Shown: positions 1 through 13,440, numbered from the stretch's first letter. The stretch is 64,000 bases of DNA from Dirofilaria immitis (GCA_024305405.1 JAKNDB010000067.1:1320001-1384000), one strand, 5' to 3'. Numbers and translations are program-made. Notes: a model not told the origin generated them from the sequence alone.

Positions 1-3000
1 AATATTTTCCACTTAGATAATGTACCTGTTGGTAATTTGATTCGAGCGGTTTCCATAAAACATGTCAATCAAACAGTCTTCAAGCATCCAGCAATGCAGT
101 TACTTGTTCACGAATCACATTGTAAGTATTTTGTGAGAACTTATTTTTGAAATCTGAAATCTCTAACTGAAAATTTTCTTATGCAAAAAATGATTTTTTT
201 CTTATTTTCAGCCATATTCTCTCGCGCACAACATAATGCAAAACTCTTCACACTTACAGTATCTGAGTGAGTTATGCTGTTTAATTTTTATCTCATTCGA
301 TTTTCAGGAAAGTTGAGATTAAGCTCGAACCTAGGTGTTGCCTTCATTTCCAGAATTATTTTTAATTTCCATGAAGCATTTGGTACTATATTGTAGAAGA
401 CGAAGAAAAAAAAGATAGGAAGAAAAAATGTATTAAGATCGCGCCGTTATGGGTTAGCAGAATAATTGAACAGTTTTAGTGATTGCTATCTCCTTATTAT
501 GAAATGATTGTTAAGCAGTTTTGAAGCTATTTAAAAAAGGAGTTATTCTTATGGTCTTATTGGTTTGATGTTTTTTAAAAACTTTCAAGAATGAAAAAGA
601 AAATGATCCAAATTCTAGTGTACTATCATACAGTTTACAATATCGTTCCATTATTCGGTCAACACTTTCAACAATTCCCATATCAGAATATGAAATTAAA
701 GAATCACTTACTACAGCAGAGCTTATTTGGTCGCTTGTTGAGGCTATTTTCATCAAAACCCATGGTATGTAGAGTTGTTAAGAAAAAATTTAAGTTAACT
801 GTATTCTCGTTTACAATAATGGGGAATATTTTGAAATATGAGATGAAAACGGAAATCTCAAAATGTTTTTCCTCTATTTCGTCATTTCTTTTAGAAAGGG
901 TATTTGAGAAATTTAATGCAAAGAGATTCATTTATTGCTTAACGTATGAAGTTCCTTTAATATCTTGTTGGATAGATCTGGTGGTTTTGTTTAAGATTCA
1001 TCCATTGTTGTCGACCTAATGACTTGGGCTCGTTTATGCTTGGCACATACTCCATATATTGATGAAATTTCAAACTTACTTCGTAGCAGCAAAATAAAAG
1101 ACTCAACAAGCAGCATTTTTGGCGTCAGGTGAACTTACTATAAATTTCTAATGTTATTTCATTAAAACTACTATTTGGTAGTAGAAGAATGGAAAAGATA
1201 TTAATTCTCATAAAATTTTAAGTAAAACATGATGTTTTATCTTTTCGATATTAATTTGATTATCAAAAAGATTTGGGAAACTAAAAATGAAAAAAATTAT
1301 TGCGTGATAGATGGTTTTTTCTCAGTAAATTTATTTTTCTCTCGGATTCGATGATGATTTTATTTCTGATTTTCAGATTATTTATTTTGTCCTGAGTGGT
1401 ATGTTCAATAACGCAGTTACTTTTCTGGAAACATATGGTAATTTGTGTGATGATAATGCTGTACGGTGTTTGGCCAAGGTGCTTTCGGAAGTAAAAATGG
1501 ATTTATTGAACAATGAAAATACTGCTTTGGATTTTATTAGTGTGCAGGAGGTAAGTGTGTCTGATGAACTCTAAAAATTCAGAAAGTAAGTTATGCAAAT
1601 AAAAACAAATCTTTAAAGTAAATTATAGTATTGAGAACAACTGACAATTATTGTTTTCTCAAAAGAAAAAAAAGTTTTTTCTTTTTCTTGGAAAGAGTGA
1701 AAAGCTCTTGGTTATTTTCTTACTTCTTCAGGAAGTACGTAATATGTGTATAAACGGAGTTTTTGAAACTAATGCTGAAGCTGAGAAGGTAGCGATGATT
1801 ATTGCTGGTGACATTCCGACCATAACATCGGTTTCAGCTCAGTTGGACAATTGGTTTGAATTAGTACCGTCGTACTTATTATTTGTTCAACCGTGTGCTA
1901 CTCTTCCTCAACTTAAGGATGTTGTTAAGGTATATGAAATTCAAATATCTCATCAACATCGTTTACTATCTCATCAAATTTTATGGTTATCAAAATTTTA
2001 TAATTTTAATAGTATCACTTTTTATTCGAAGTATTGTTTGATTGTTTATTAAAGCAGACTGTTAAGCATGACTGATATGCACACGTCTAAAAATCACCGA
2101 AAAAGCATGAATGGATTTCTTTACTATTGTTTCTATTAAAAGCAGATAGGATTTGAAACTTATAAAAACAATATAAATGAAAGCGTATTTTATCGAAATA
2201 GCTCCTTTTTCTTCGGTAAAATTCGTAAATTTTTGTAGGATTGTTTAGAAATTTTCGGCATAAGTAAATGTAATGGAATTGATGCTGTGATGTGTGAGCT
2301 TTTTTCATTGGATGCATTGCGAGCTCTTCATCGGATTTCTACTTCAAGCACCAATTGGTGGTTTCCGGCTCATCTGGCAGATTTATTACAAAAAGCTGAT
2401 GAACGAATAACAAGTGCTTACGGTATGGATATACGTCAACATTTGATTATCGAGTATGGATCATCACTTTTAGCGAACCTGGGTAAGATACTATTAAAGT
2501 TTTGAATAGATATTTAAAATTAAATCTATGAAATAGAATAAAAAAATCATTAGAATTACTGGGACATTCCAATAATTCAGTCTCCTATCCATAAAGGACT
2601 TTAGAGTTCTTAACAAAGTTCCCAGTATGACTGCTGGGAATCCTATTTTTTATTCATAAAATCTTTGCTTCATCCATTTGCTCCTTTGATTATCTATGAT
2701 TATGATTTAAGCCATCCAACAATATGCAGCGACATATTACAATTTGATATTATTTTAACGGTTGCTATCCTTGTGGCACGGCGATAAATCCAGTTTCAAC
2801 TGTTTTTAGAAGAATAAAAGAAAAAGAATCAAAAATTTTTTGACAACTGAGATTGTAATATAAATAATTACAGATTCTGGCAAGTGGGATTTGATTATCT
2901 TCGTGAAACCGGGGAAGAAGGATTGAGTCACTTGGAATTACTCATAGCAGAAGTACCTTTGGACAACGAAACTGTTGCTACGAAATTATGCGCATTATGT

Positions 3001-4459
3001 GATGAAGTAGTTTTTGATCAGACACGAAAGGATATTGCGCGGACTATGGCGTACAGGTAAACGTGAAATTATATCTTGATGTCACTTTTCAGGCTACATT
3101 TTATTTTACAGTTCCGACGTTTTGGAATAAAAATCATAATTTTTCATGCCGTATTTCAGATTATTACGTGCAGAGCGATGGGGTAGTGCTTTGTCATGGG
3201 CCATACGATCACGTGATATCGAAATTGTTTCTATCGTAGCAGATCAAATTATATCACGGTGTGCACCTGATCAATTTTCATCTATCACTGTTGTTGAGCA
3301 CTTTACAGAAGTGATGCTTCTTTCGTCTTCACTTATATTTTTGCATCGTTATTATAAATTTCGGAAACTGTTGGAGTCAAATCAGAAAGTGAAAGCTGCT
3401 GAACTGCTGGTTTGTTATTTTAATAGATAGCTGTAAGTTGGAAACTGCTGTAGTAAATATAATGATTTTGTTAATAAAAGAACTGTAAGAGAATTTGTGA
3501 TGTGATTTGACATAGTAGTTAAGATATATTTATGATTAGATAGTAGCATATAGCTGCATAATTCTTTTTGTTAAGATTCTAGAGTGTTTTAGTAACTCAT
3601 TTTGATGAATAAATTTTTGTTTTTAAAGGAGAAATATTTGTATAGTAATAAAGAAAAAAAAGACTTCGCTATATTCTTTTAATTTGAGCCTGTTTTCGTT
3701 ACGAGTTTCCTATAAATAATAATTAAATGAAGTAGGAATTGGGTGTATTTCATAGCCTTTTTCATTTATGCAAATTTATAATAAATAGTGGAAGAATTTG
3801 CTTAATTTTAAATTCGATTACTTTTAGGTAGAACTGATCGTTTCCGATCTTATGCCGAGGAAATTTGATGTTATACTTCTCTCCGATCTGATCTCTATTC
3901 TTAGTGACGAAGAAGAGGTGTTTTCTCATTCATTATTTAGATTTTCCATCTCGATCTTTTACATTACAGTTTTGCTTATTCTATTATTTCATCGAAATCG
4001 TACATAAGTTTGAAATTTTTGTTCGCAGTCACCTAAATTATATCTTTTACAATATTCATCAATTTTTGCGACTTCTTTTTACTGGTTATATTCATAATTG
4101 ACAATCTTAAACATTACTATAATCGTGAATATTATAATTATCTAGTGATTTTTACCTTAGTATCGTAGTGGTAATCATAAATTGAACATAATTGTGAATT
4201 AATTATTTGATAAATTATGAATATTAGAAAAGGATAATCATAACCAGCGTAAGTTCTTTCAGATTATAACCGTCGTAAGTTCTTTCAGGTTATTATAAGT
4301 AAAGATGGTACTGAACAACTGCTAGAGCATTTAATAAGTTATGAAGCAGATGGTCCTTTTGAACATAATTCTGACGAATGGAAAATGCGTCTACGTACAG
4401 TTCGCTACTTGTTGTTACAAAATTTGGCTTGCGCTATCACTTTTTCTGCTTCTACATGA
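1..4459 (+). CDS. NUP85: Nucleoporin Nup85, 3' part of gene (5' end outside window)
   Basis: Scaffold nucleoporin of the Y-complex (Nup107-160) of the nuclear pore; the C. elegans counterpart is NPP-2. Exons I can place: 1-121, 212-266, about 308-334 (unsure), 590-764, 996-1128, 1377-1550, 1732-1929, 2239-2482, 2874-3056, 3160-3409, 3828-3917 and 4289-4459, ending at TGA 4457-4459. From memory of the family, the alpha-solenoid landmarks are present in order: AELIWSLVEAIFI, VVDLMTWARL, NWWFPAHLADLL, FWQVGFDYL, RWGSALSWAIRSRD and the C-terminal QNLACAI. The N-terminal beta-propeller-blade region lies largely upstream of the window. Phase does not carry across three joins: the small exon near 308, 1128 to 1377, and 2482 to 2874. 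At the last two, one extra base in a T run (1385-1388) or a G run (2481-2483) would restore it. Identity is secure; exon borders before 590 are not. Confidence 0.93.
4242..4293 (+). repeat. 26-bp tandem duplication of the last NUP85 splice acceptor
   Basis: Two near-identical 26-bp units each contain CGTAAGTTCTTTCAG, so there are two adjacent 3' splice sites. Only the downstream AG (4287-4288) keeps the reading frame. Use of the upstream one adds 26 nt and meets a stop. Confidence 0.8.
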
Positions 4460-7400
4460 TTTATTTGTTTTCATTTTTCATGCCTTTTTTTATTTGTTAC
4501 TTTTTTGATCTCTTCAAAATGATATTTGAATATTTCAAATTGTTTATAAATCCGACAATTTTCTTATTAGCTGCAATTTTGTCACACCTCAGCCTCAGTT
4601 GATTGAATATAATGTATCGGCAATGCATATTTTTAAAAATGAATATCTAACTAATCATATTTCAACAAATTATAGTTTGATCAAAAATACAACACAAGTT
4701 ATTCCAATTAATTAAATAGATGGCAAAATTCATGGAGTGGTCATTTCAATTCAGGCATTTATCGTAAAATCAGGCTTTTTTTTTAATCCATTAAGTTTTC
4801 ATCATTCAGTTGCATATTTCTGATAAGATATTATTCATTCCTCGAATTCATTATTGAAAAGTTTGAAAAACGAATGTGGTAGTGCTTAGAAAAGGTAAAA
4901 ATAAGATTGAATGGATATAATTTTTAAGTTTCTCAATTTTCCTTGAAAAGGATATTTCGTTTTCTCAACGTGCTGTTATATCTGCGATAAATTTTTTGAT
5001 CACATTTATTGAACAGATATATTATAATAACCCAATATTGAAAGAGCGTTAAAAAAAGGAAGTGAAAATTATAGCTATTATTATGAAAGAATACTTTCTC
5101 AGCACAAATCTTTTCGAGATTTTTTTCATCATAATTCTGCTATATCTAAAATGATGACTAATTGTAAAAGTAGTACAGTATAGTATGAAAGGACCGTTAA
5201 TCATCTAATCATCTAAAAATTTTTGAAAAAGGTCATAAGAAAATTTATTGTTAATCTTTTAGAAGCTTCTTGCTCCTCCTGAAAGATTTCCTTTCCTAAA
5301 TTCCTCTAAATTAAATAAAATAAATCTCCCAGGTGATTGTTTTCATTTGTTTTTTTCTTCAATTTTATGCGAACTGATTAGACGAGAAATATTTTTGACG
5401 AGGCGAACTAAGACAGAAATTCAACTTAGACGAGAAATATTTTTGCATAATATTAACAATAAATGAATATCAATTATATTTAAATTATTTTTGAATTATC
5501 ATGCGGTTAGTAATCCGTTTTCATTTTCGTAATAATCTATCAGAGTTTATCTTTTTTTTTCTAAGGTGTGTGCATTTATATTTTATGATATATTGTTTTG
5601 TTTCTTACTTATAAATTTCATTCATAAATTATGCATACTTTGAATAATTTATAGAATAATATTATCATTTGATAATATTTTTTAAATGATTAGGATGATA
5701 GTGATCGACTAATTATTCAAGTTATTCCTATAGCTTATTCAAATGTTTTATATTGAAAATTTTGAAAATTTACTGCTTTTTTTTACAGTACTAATTTATA
5801 AGTAAGTGAGGGAGTCATAATTTATACCTTCTTGTTGTACTTTATTTATACTTTATTTATCCTAAAATAATATAGCATAAAAAGATACAAATATTTATTA
5901 TTCGCTATATTTAATTCTAATTAAAATTTATCTTTTAATTGTTAAATTATCTTTTAAAATCAATCCATTTCTTATATCAAAAAAAAAGTATTCAATTGTT
6001 AGATTTAATTCTAATTACAAATTAACTCTTAATTGTTAAATTTATCTCTTAAATTAACAATTCTTTCTCTTTCTCCCCTTCTCTCTTTCTTTTTCCTTCC
6101 TCTCTTTCTCATTCTCGTTCAATCTTTATTTATCACTAATTTGATATGGTGTTTATAGAAAAAAAAAAAAGAAATCGAAAATTTCCAATTAAATGTATCT
6201 TACAAAATGATCCAAAACATAATCGAAAAAGATATGAGTGAAAATAAATTTAGCAATATGAATGGATTCAAATTTGATTATCGTATTTTGGAATTTCTAA
6301 ATTAAAATTTTGTAAGTTCTATTTTTTACCTTAAATTTTTGATTGCATATATAAGAGAGGCTGAAGATAAATTTTAACCTTACTTCTTTTTTTCGCCTTG
6401 AATTTAATTGGAATTTTCATTTTCTCTCTTCTTTCTCTTCATCAAAAGTTTTCGATCGTGTTGAAAAGATATAAAAATTTTTGATTGAAAAAAATTTTAA
6501 TTCAAATTTGAAATTTTTTTGTTGCCCCGCAAATTTTTAATCATTTAGAAAATGTAAAAAATAAAAGTCAATTAAATTTTCTTTTCTTTTTTGATTTCTG
6601 ATGTTGAATTTTTTTTTATTTTTAAATTTTGCGTAAGAAAACACAAGTCAAAAAATAATTTCTTGAATCATTTATCAAATTTTAATTGCAAATTTCAATC
6701 TCGATGAGTGCTAACATTATACATTATGACAATTATAAAGACCGTAAATATGATGGGATGAGACTTGCAATTTCATAATGGCAATTCATTAGTGTTCTAA
6801 TCATTATCTGCAATCTATTAATTGATACATTTTGATGATTTGCAGACTTTCCGCAGTAAAACTCGGTGTTTTGTCTGTAAATGTTTCATTGTTTTCTTAT
6901 GCTCTGCATCGTATTATTATATCACCAATTTGATTGGCCGGTCTGTTTTCTTCATCTATTAATTTCGTCTTATTGCCTAACATAATTGCCTGATAAATAT
7001 TTTTCAGTTATTTTCTCATTCTCTAATTATATTTTATTATACATACATCTCTTCGTTATCTGCTTTGTTCGTTTACAAGAATATTTTTGACGATATATTC
7101 ATTGTACATGAATACAGTATCTCAATTCTTATCAATCTTTGATTCGCTTCATTATTATTACATACATTTCCCATCAATTAGAATCGAATTTAATATTTGC
7201 CTTTTTCTATTTTATCATAAATATGAAAAATTTATTGCGTAAAAATAACAGCCATTCTGATACATTCATCTTTAATGGTTTTCCTGATCTCTACATTTCC
7301 GGATTGCACTATCGCATATTCTGATTTTATTAGGCTTCATGTGAATCCTTGCATCCTATATTTCCTTTTTTTTTACTTTCAAAATGTTTTAAAGCAATAA

Positions 7401-7544
7401 ATCAAACATGTGCAGTTGACAATACACAAGTCCCAAAAATAGCCTTTTGATTTATTAAGTTTTTGACCCTCATGAATTTGTTAGTTTGAATTTTTCCTAG
7501 TTATTGCTTATCCAAGTTAATTGTTGAAAATTCCTAGTGCTATA
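4460..7544. other. Gene-free AT-rich intergenic region
   Basis: No conserved coding segment, repeat family or RNA gene is visible between the NUP85 stop and the ACTR10 start. Short open frames here (for example 7139-7324) are AT-rich with no recognisable motif. The 3' UTR of NUP85 and the promoter of ACTR10 must lie here, but I see no diagnostic element. Confidence 0.6.
6061..6120. repeat. Pyrimidine-rich (CT) tract
   Basis: About 60 bases almost purely C and T on the + strand, flanked by AT-rich DNA. Confidence 0.85.
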
Positions 7545-10500
7545 ATGCAACGCGAGAGCATGCTGCAACATCGTTCGCTTTCCTCAGTAACAATGACAAC
7601 CGGAAACGGTCGATTGGACTCGTTATCATTAGGTGTCGTCGGTATGGATAATCGACAAGCTGTTATCATTGATATTGGTGCTGTTTTGACGAAGTTTGTT
7701 TTGTTCTCGTATATTATTTATTGTGAATTGAAGTATTTTCTTTGCTTTCACATAAATTTATCTTACTGATAATGATAAAATTAATCAGAGAATTTGTCTA
7801 TTGTAATGACAAATCAGTATATTAACTTAAGGGTCGGTTATGCGGGTGAATTTGTTCCACGTGCAATATTACGAACAGAACTGTTAGATGATCGTACGGG
7901 TAAAGCAATGAAAGTACTAGATGATACACTTAGTGAACAAGAACTTTACTATAGATTGGTAAAATTCTTCCGAGAATTATTTTTCAGGTAAGTTATTTTG
8001 CTTTCACATTGGATTGAATGTTTTGGTGTAATGATTAAAAACAATGAATTGTTTTGATATAATGTTCCAAAACATTGAATTATTTTGACATAATGTATCA
8101 AAACATTTTCAGTTGTATGCTTGATTTTTTCTTTGGATTTATAGTCATTTTGTTCTTAAAAAATTCCAAAGTCTTAAATTTCAATTCAAAATTTGGGATT
8201 TGTCACATTATATTTCTAGACATTTACTAACTGTTGCAAAAGATCGCCGAATTGTAATTGTTGAAAGTATTTTGGCACGGGCATCACATCGAAATGCCAT
8301 AGCACGAGTGCTGTTTAACACTTTCGATGCTCCATCGGTACTTTTGCTCCGTCACATTTGTTGGCAACGTTTCCATTTGGTGTCTCGAATGCTCTAGTTA
8401 TTGATATCGGATATTCGGAAGCAACTATCGTTCCGGTAATATTACGCTAGGATTTCGTTTGCAAAAATATATTGAATTTGAAAAATTTGGAAAATTACGC
8501 AATTATACTTGTTTTCAATTCTCTGTAAGTTTTATTATAAATTAGATTTGGAGGAATGAGTTGTTCTTGCATACACAAGCGTTAGGATAACATCTATAAT
8601 TTTTATATCGACACTTATCTTTATTTCATCTTTCAAAAATATAAAATTTTATCAATGTTCTATGTGTCCCATTTCAAATAATTTTCAATTTTTTATTTAG
8701 TTTGCAGATTCTGGAAGGTGTCACTATGTTGTATCAATTAGAAACTTCAGGTATCGGTGCGAAATATTTGGAAGAGCACGTTCATGAACTGTTACGAAAG
8801 TAAGATTTTATTTTTACCGATCATAGGAATATTGACTGTTATTTGACATAGATCGCTTAATTATTTTTCTTTTTACCTGGAGCGGAAAATCACAGCAGAG
8901 GAACATGAATTTTCTCTTTCTGCTTATTAAAAATTGCACTTTTGTTTTTATTCTCTTTGCTTAATTATCTAGAGCATCTTCCAGATATGGCAAAGTATTG
9001 ACATCTTCGGGTACAGAACGGTCATTGACCGATGACGATGATTCGTTGTTAAAAGAGGAACACATTTTAGAAGATATTGTTGTTAGGTTTTGTTTTGCTA
9101 CTAAAATGGATCGTGGAAAGATGATACAAGCAGCGGGTAAGTTACAACTCATACAAAGTGCCGGAAGCTGAATTAGTGATTTTTTATTATTGGCTGTGCG
9201 ATTAGAGCTTTTAGAAATCAGATTTAAGATTTTAATGGAATAAATTTAAATGAAATGAAATTTTAAGAGGAAAAAGAAAGAAACAAAATTAATAAAAGAA
9301 GGAAACTGAGTGAAGCATGAATAGAAAAAACGTCAATTTAAATTATAGAATATAATCCAGAAGGTGAAATTCCGAAAGCACCGTGTAATGTCCGCCTACC
9401 ATTTGGTGAAGAAATGCTTATTGTACCAGGACTTGTAAGGTAAGCTTCAAAATTATCTTTGTTTTATGAAGAGTTTCATTTTTCTAGATTTATTATTATT
9501 ATTATTTATTATTACAGAGAATGGACGGCAGAAGTAATTTTCGAAGAAAATAATGATGTGAAATCCTTGCCACAATTAGTACTCGATGCTGTTTACAGAG
9601 TAAATGTTTCACTTCCTTTAATATATTATCATTTAATCTCTCAGCTTTTTGCAGCTTAATATGATCCTTCCTTCACTCTTGTTTATCCGGTTAATAGTAA
9701 TAGTGGTAGATGTTTGCAGAGGAAGAAGAATTCTTCTCGGATACATTATCAGGAAGATTTGTTTGTTAACTTTTAAGTCTGATATTGTTTGTGTTCCAGT
9801 TCAGAATTATAGCATGAGAAGTTATGAATACTGCTCCACTCAAATTAATTTATTTCTCAGTGGAGACGGCTTTCCAAATACTCGTTTCTTGGTCTCTCAA
9901 AATCCGATATTTCTCTAAAGACCAAATGTTTAGTGTCCAATTGATGCGAGGAGGAAGCTCTTGGATAGCTTAATATTGGTTGGCGGGACAACACGTATGA
10001 AAGGTTTCTCGGCGCGACTTCGAGATGAAATTTTGTGTTTACTTACAACATCGGCATATGCCAATAAATTAGGCAATATTAAATCCGTCAAATTCTATCG
10101 ACTGCCAAATACATCAATTGAATTATATGCCAGCTGGATTGGAGGTACTTTTAAAATGCAAGAGATTTAAATGACGGTAAGCAACATTACTATGCACTTC
10201 AAACAAGTTTTGAAACGTCACGAAAACTTTAAATCAACTAAATGAGACAATATAGTCGAACATTCACATTTATTTTTAATTGCAATGATCACAGCATTTC
10301 ATAAATTCAGGTATGTAGTGCAGTCAGTGAGATAATTAAAATTAATTCAATAATCGCGATGATCCAACAATTCTTATATTTGTTTATGAATAATAGGATA
10401 TAATCATGTATTGTGATAATGAGAATAGTTGGTTTAAAGTTTTCGTGACGTTTCAAAACTTGTTTGAAGTGCATAGTAATGTTACTTGCCGTCAATTTTG

Positions 10501-10833
10501 AGTAATTAAATTTTAAATTTAATGATGCACTTCTAAAAACATAGAAGTATTCTTGAAATTCAAAGAATACAGTATAGCAAAGCATGAGATGTTATTTTGC
10601 TCGGAAACAGAAAAAAATTTTGATCTCTTAACTATGTTATGGAGTTTGATGATGAAAAACTGTGGATTGTTAAATTTTGACATTTGATGAATTTTACAGG
10701 TAGCATGTTTGGTGCTTTAGAAGTATTGCAGTATCATTCTTTGACACGAGAAGACTGGCAGGCGCGAGGTAGCGTGCCAGACTGGACGAGCAATGTTTAT
10801 GAGATGGGTCGAGATCCCACGAAAACTCGTTGA
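7545..10833 (+). CDS. ACTR10: Actin-related protein 10 (dynactin pointed-end subunit)
   Basis: Arp10/Arp11 caps the pointed end of the Arp1 minifilament in dynactin, the cofactor of cytoplasmic dynein. Nine exons: 7545-7693, 7832-7987, 8220-8435, 8708-8799, 8973-9136, 9349-9439, 9518-9599, 9934-10144 and 10700-10833 (TGA at 10831). The start ATG at 7545 opens a short variable leader before the actin-fold entry AVIIDIGAVLTK. Later landmarks are DRRIVIVESIL, RVLFNTFDAPSVL, ALVIDIGYSEA, ILEDIVVRFCF, the glycine-rich LILVGGTTRMKGF and the C-terminal ASWIGGSMFGALEV with VPDW. Predicted length is about 431 residues, close to the roughly 417 of the human protein. All splice phases agree except after exon 3. 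That frame breaks at the four-T run 8342-8345; a fifth T restores FAPSHLLATFPFG. A decayed copy near 12.8 kb has five. I read this as a probable sequence error in a working gene. Confidence 0.94.
8038..8107 (+). repeat. Short tandem repeat in ACTR10 intron 2
   Basis: Two diverged units of about 32-34 bp built on ATTGAATTRTTTTGA and ATAATGT, plus a partial flanking unit, all in the intron between exons 2 and 3. Confidence 0.65.
10172..10494. repeat. Inverted repeat (61-bp arms) in the last ACTR10 intron
   Basis: The segment 10172-10232 is repeated as reverse complement at 10432-10494 with only one or two differences; the loop is about 200 bp. This could be a MITE-like foldback element or a local inverted duplication. 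I see no coding sequence and no clear flanking duplication. It lies entirely within the intron between exons 8 and 9. Confidence 0.85.
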
Positions 10834-12640
10834 ATTTCTTTTGTCGATAAGCGCCAATTTTTATCCTGTCATCACTATTGGTCTTAAAACTGACTTTTCT
10901 ATAATTTTTTGGCTTTTTGCTGCAATAATTTATTCAGATCTAGTCGAAAATGAAGATTAGGCAAATTTGAATTCCTTTAGAGTTTTGCAATGTTTTTGTT
11001 TTTGTTAGAAATTTCTGAAAAAAATTATAATTGTTTAAAAATCTCAAATTTAATTATTTTAAAATTTCAAAGACTGCTTTTAGTATGTAAGTTTTAATAT
11101 TGCTTTAATATGTATATATGTAAATTATAATTATTTCATCAATAAAATAATTTTTTTGATGTTTCCATTATGTGTTATATCGATTTATTTACCGAAATTC
11201 TCGTTTTCCTTTTATCGTTTCGAGAAGAATCCCTAATTAACTCTATTTATGTTATTGATGAAATCATAATTGGCTCTATCTATTATACTAATGAAATTGA
11301 ATATTTTAAAGAGTTGTTAACACAAATGAAAAGTGAGTATTCAAATTTGATTGATTAAAGACTTTGGTTGAGTATAGTATAGTAGGAATATTATCTAATT
11401 TAGTTCATGTTGTTATTATTTCAATAGTGAAAGACCTAAAAGTAAGGCTACAACAACCTGATAGGTAGAAAAACCGAGTGTTTCTTTTAATGTGCATTCT
11501 CTTTCCATTTCGGAATGTTAAAATCTTCCAAAATTCTTCCCTATTACGATTTAGAAATACATTAATCGTTTAATATATTTTTGTTGAACTGTAAGGCTTA
11601 GATAACATCTCAGGTATGAAACTATTCCCTGTTATAAGTGTTACCATGAGTGCTGCTATAACACTTTTCTTTTCATTCTGAAGAGCTGCCAGTTCTGTAG
11701 ATTCTTCTGCTGTTTAATTAAACATAAGTTGAGTTACTGGTGAAAGTGATAAACAATTATCATTCTGATCTTTTTTCACAAAGTGCGTTTAACATTTTTA
11801 ACTTATTGCGGTTTTTTAACGATTGTTAAATTTTGGGTGTGATTACACACTTGAATTCCATTATGCACCAATCACTTAGCTACGTGAGAAATATTTTGTA
11901 CATAATAAAATAAAATGGTGCTATAAGTTTTTAAATTTTTTGCAAGAAAATTAATTTGCAAGAAACAGTTTTGAGTCATACTCGACAAGACGAAGTACTA
12001 ATTTTACAAGAAGTACTAATTACCAACAAAATAAGGATTTTTAACTAATTACTTTATTTACTTATGACCTGTACAGGAGATTTTAATTTTACTAAATATA
12101 GTTTATTCATTCATTTGTTTAGCATTTTTACGCTTTACATGTTTGCTTATTTTTTGATAAAGTTCGTTAGTCCAATTTTTATAATTTCATTGTTTTTTAT
12201 TACTAATTTATCGGAGTTTTCACTTTGTTTAATAGTTAGCATTAAATTATTTTTCATGTAGAATATTTAAACAACGAGAATATGTCCTTCGTATAAATTT
12301 GTTTGTTAATTGCATTTGGAAAAGCAATATCGATTTTTTATTGAAAAGAAAGAATTTTCGCTGGGAATCTTACAAAAATACATCGAAAACGAAGAAATTC
12401 AGCAGAATCAAGTTATGATAACAATTTCCACAATGTATTGATCTGTCTTTCAGAAACACTCTAACAGCATTCCTTCCGCTTATATCAAATTAATAATAAG
12501 CTCTTTTTTCGAATTGCGTAAAAACCATACCTGAGTATCCGTTAACTATTTTCCGGTTCAGTGCAATTGATTATCGTTAGATGGAAAGCGACTGTTTTAT
12601 GAGTATTGAGGAAATGCAAATCATCCTGCAAATAAATGCC
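10834..12640. other. ACTR10 3' flank and gene-free region
   Basis: An AATAAA lies near 11140, about 300 nt after the ACTR10 stop, and could be its poly(A) signal. Beyond it I find only AT-rich DNA with short meaningless open frames. Confidence 0.5.
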
Positions 12641-12660
12641 ATTTTGCAAAATGGCACAAC

Positions 12661-12830
12661 TACTGTTTAACACTTTCAATGCTCCATCGAAATATGACGT
12701 TATAAATCCTAAATTTTGAATTGAAATTTAAGGCTTTCGAATTTAAGACCTTTTAATAGCAAATGTGACAAAACAAAAAGTACCGATGGTGCATCGAAAG
12801 TGTTAAACAGTACTTGTGCTAAAACTGTTA
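12661..12830 (-). pseudogene. Rearranged ACTR10 exon-3 fragment forming a palindrome
   Basis: On the minus strand, 12764-12820 closely matches ACTR10 exon 3 around RVLFNTFDAPSVL. The middle (about 12700-12760) matches the intron just upstream of that exon (8160-8220). The exon piece then recurs inverted at 12661-12690, so 12661-12690 and 12784-12812 are about 29-bp inverted arms. The copy carries five T's where the gene at 8342 has four. It encodes nothing usable. Confidence 0.8.
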
Positions 12831-13099
12831 TATTCCAATGGATATTAATTCATAAAATTGCGCTAAAAATACATTGGAAACATCAAGAAATATATAGGAG
12901 TCAAATCTGAAAATTTATCTAGCATTCAAAATATTATTCTTGACATGAAAGTATTGGTCGATGAATGCGGTTATGCTCCGTTCTTTATGACGATAATGAA
13001 GAATGTCTGACAAATTTTTTTTTATTCTTCATAACTACGATACACAAATTCATTGAGAAATATCGACAATATAATCAATAGTTTAGTTGTAGGGAAATT

Positions 13100-13440
13100 A
13101 TATTTAGCTTATTAATGCTAAGGGTATTAACAACCGATCCTTCGCTTTTTGAAGTCCTGGTATTCATGGCACACCTGTCCAACCTTTATTATCATTCTCC
13201 TCATCCATTCCAGGCGGTCCTTTTGCCCGTAGTAGACCGGAAGCTTGAAATAAAATTTGCGGATACTCTAAAGTCTGCCTTCAAACATATTCTTCTTCAC
13301 TTAATAATAGTCCGTTGAGAAACTGACTTGGATCACGAAAAGGATACAGATAACCAGTAAAAATGCATCGATAATGGCTATCTGAAATTGATTTTGTTCA
13401 TAAATAGTAGGAACATTTTAAATTTCTTTTCAAATATTCA
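13100..13440 (-). pseudogene. Mini-collagen relic R1
   Basis: Read on the minus strand, it keeps the outline of the collagen gene: a hydrophobic first exon ending CAA before a GT-type donor, an AAATTTTATTTCAAG acceptor region, then AKGPPGMDEEN, which corresponds to [11 protein letters not shown] in the intact copies. The Gly-X-Y pattern is lost after a few residues. Near-copies lie at 38880-39305 and 50150-50565. Confidence 0.75.

Noticed and set aside
591..1019. 142-codon + frame across NUP85 exons
   Set aside because: Wrong frame; the conserved Nup85 reading runs in another frame of 590-764 and an intron follows.
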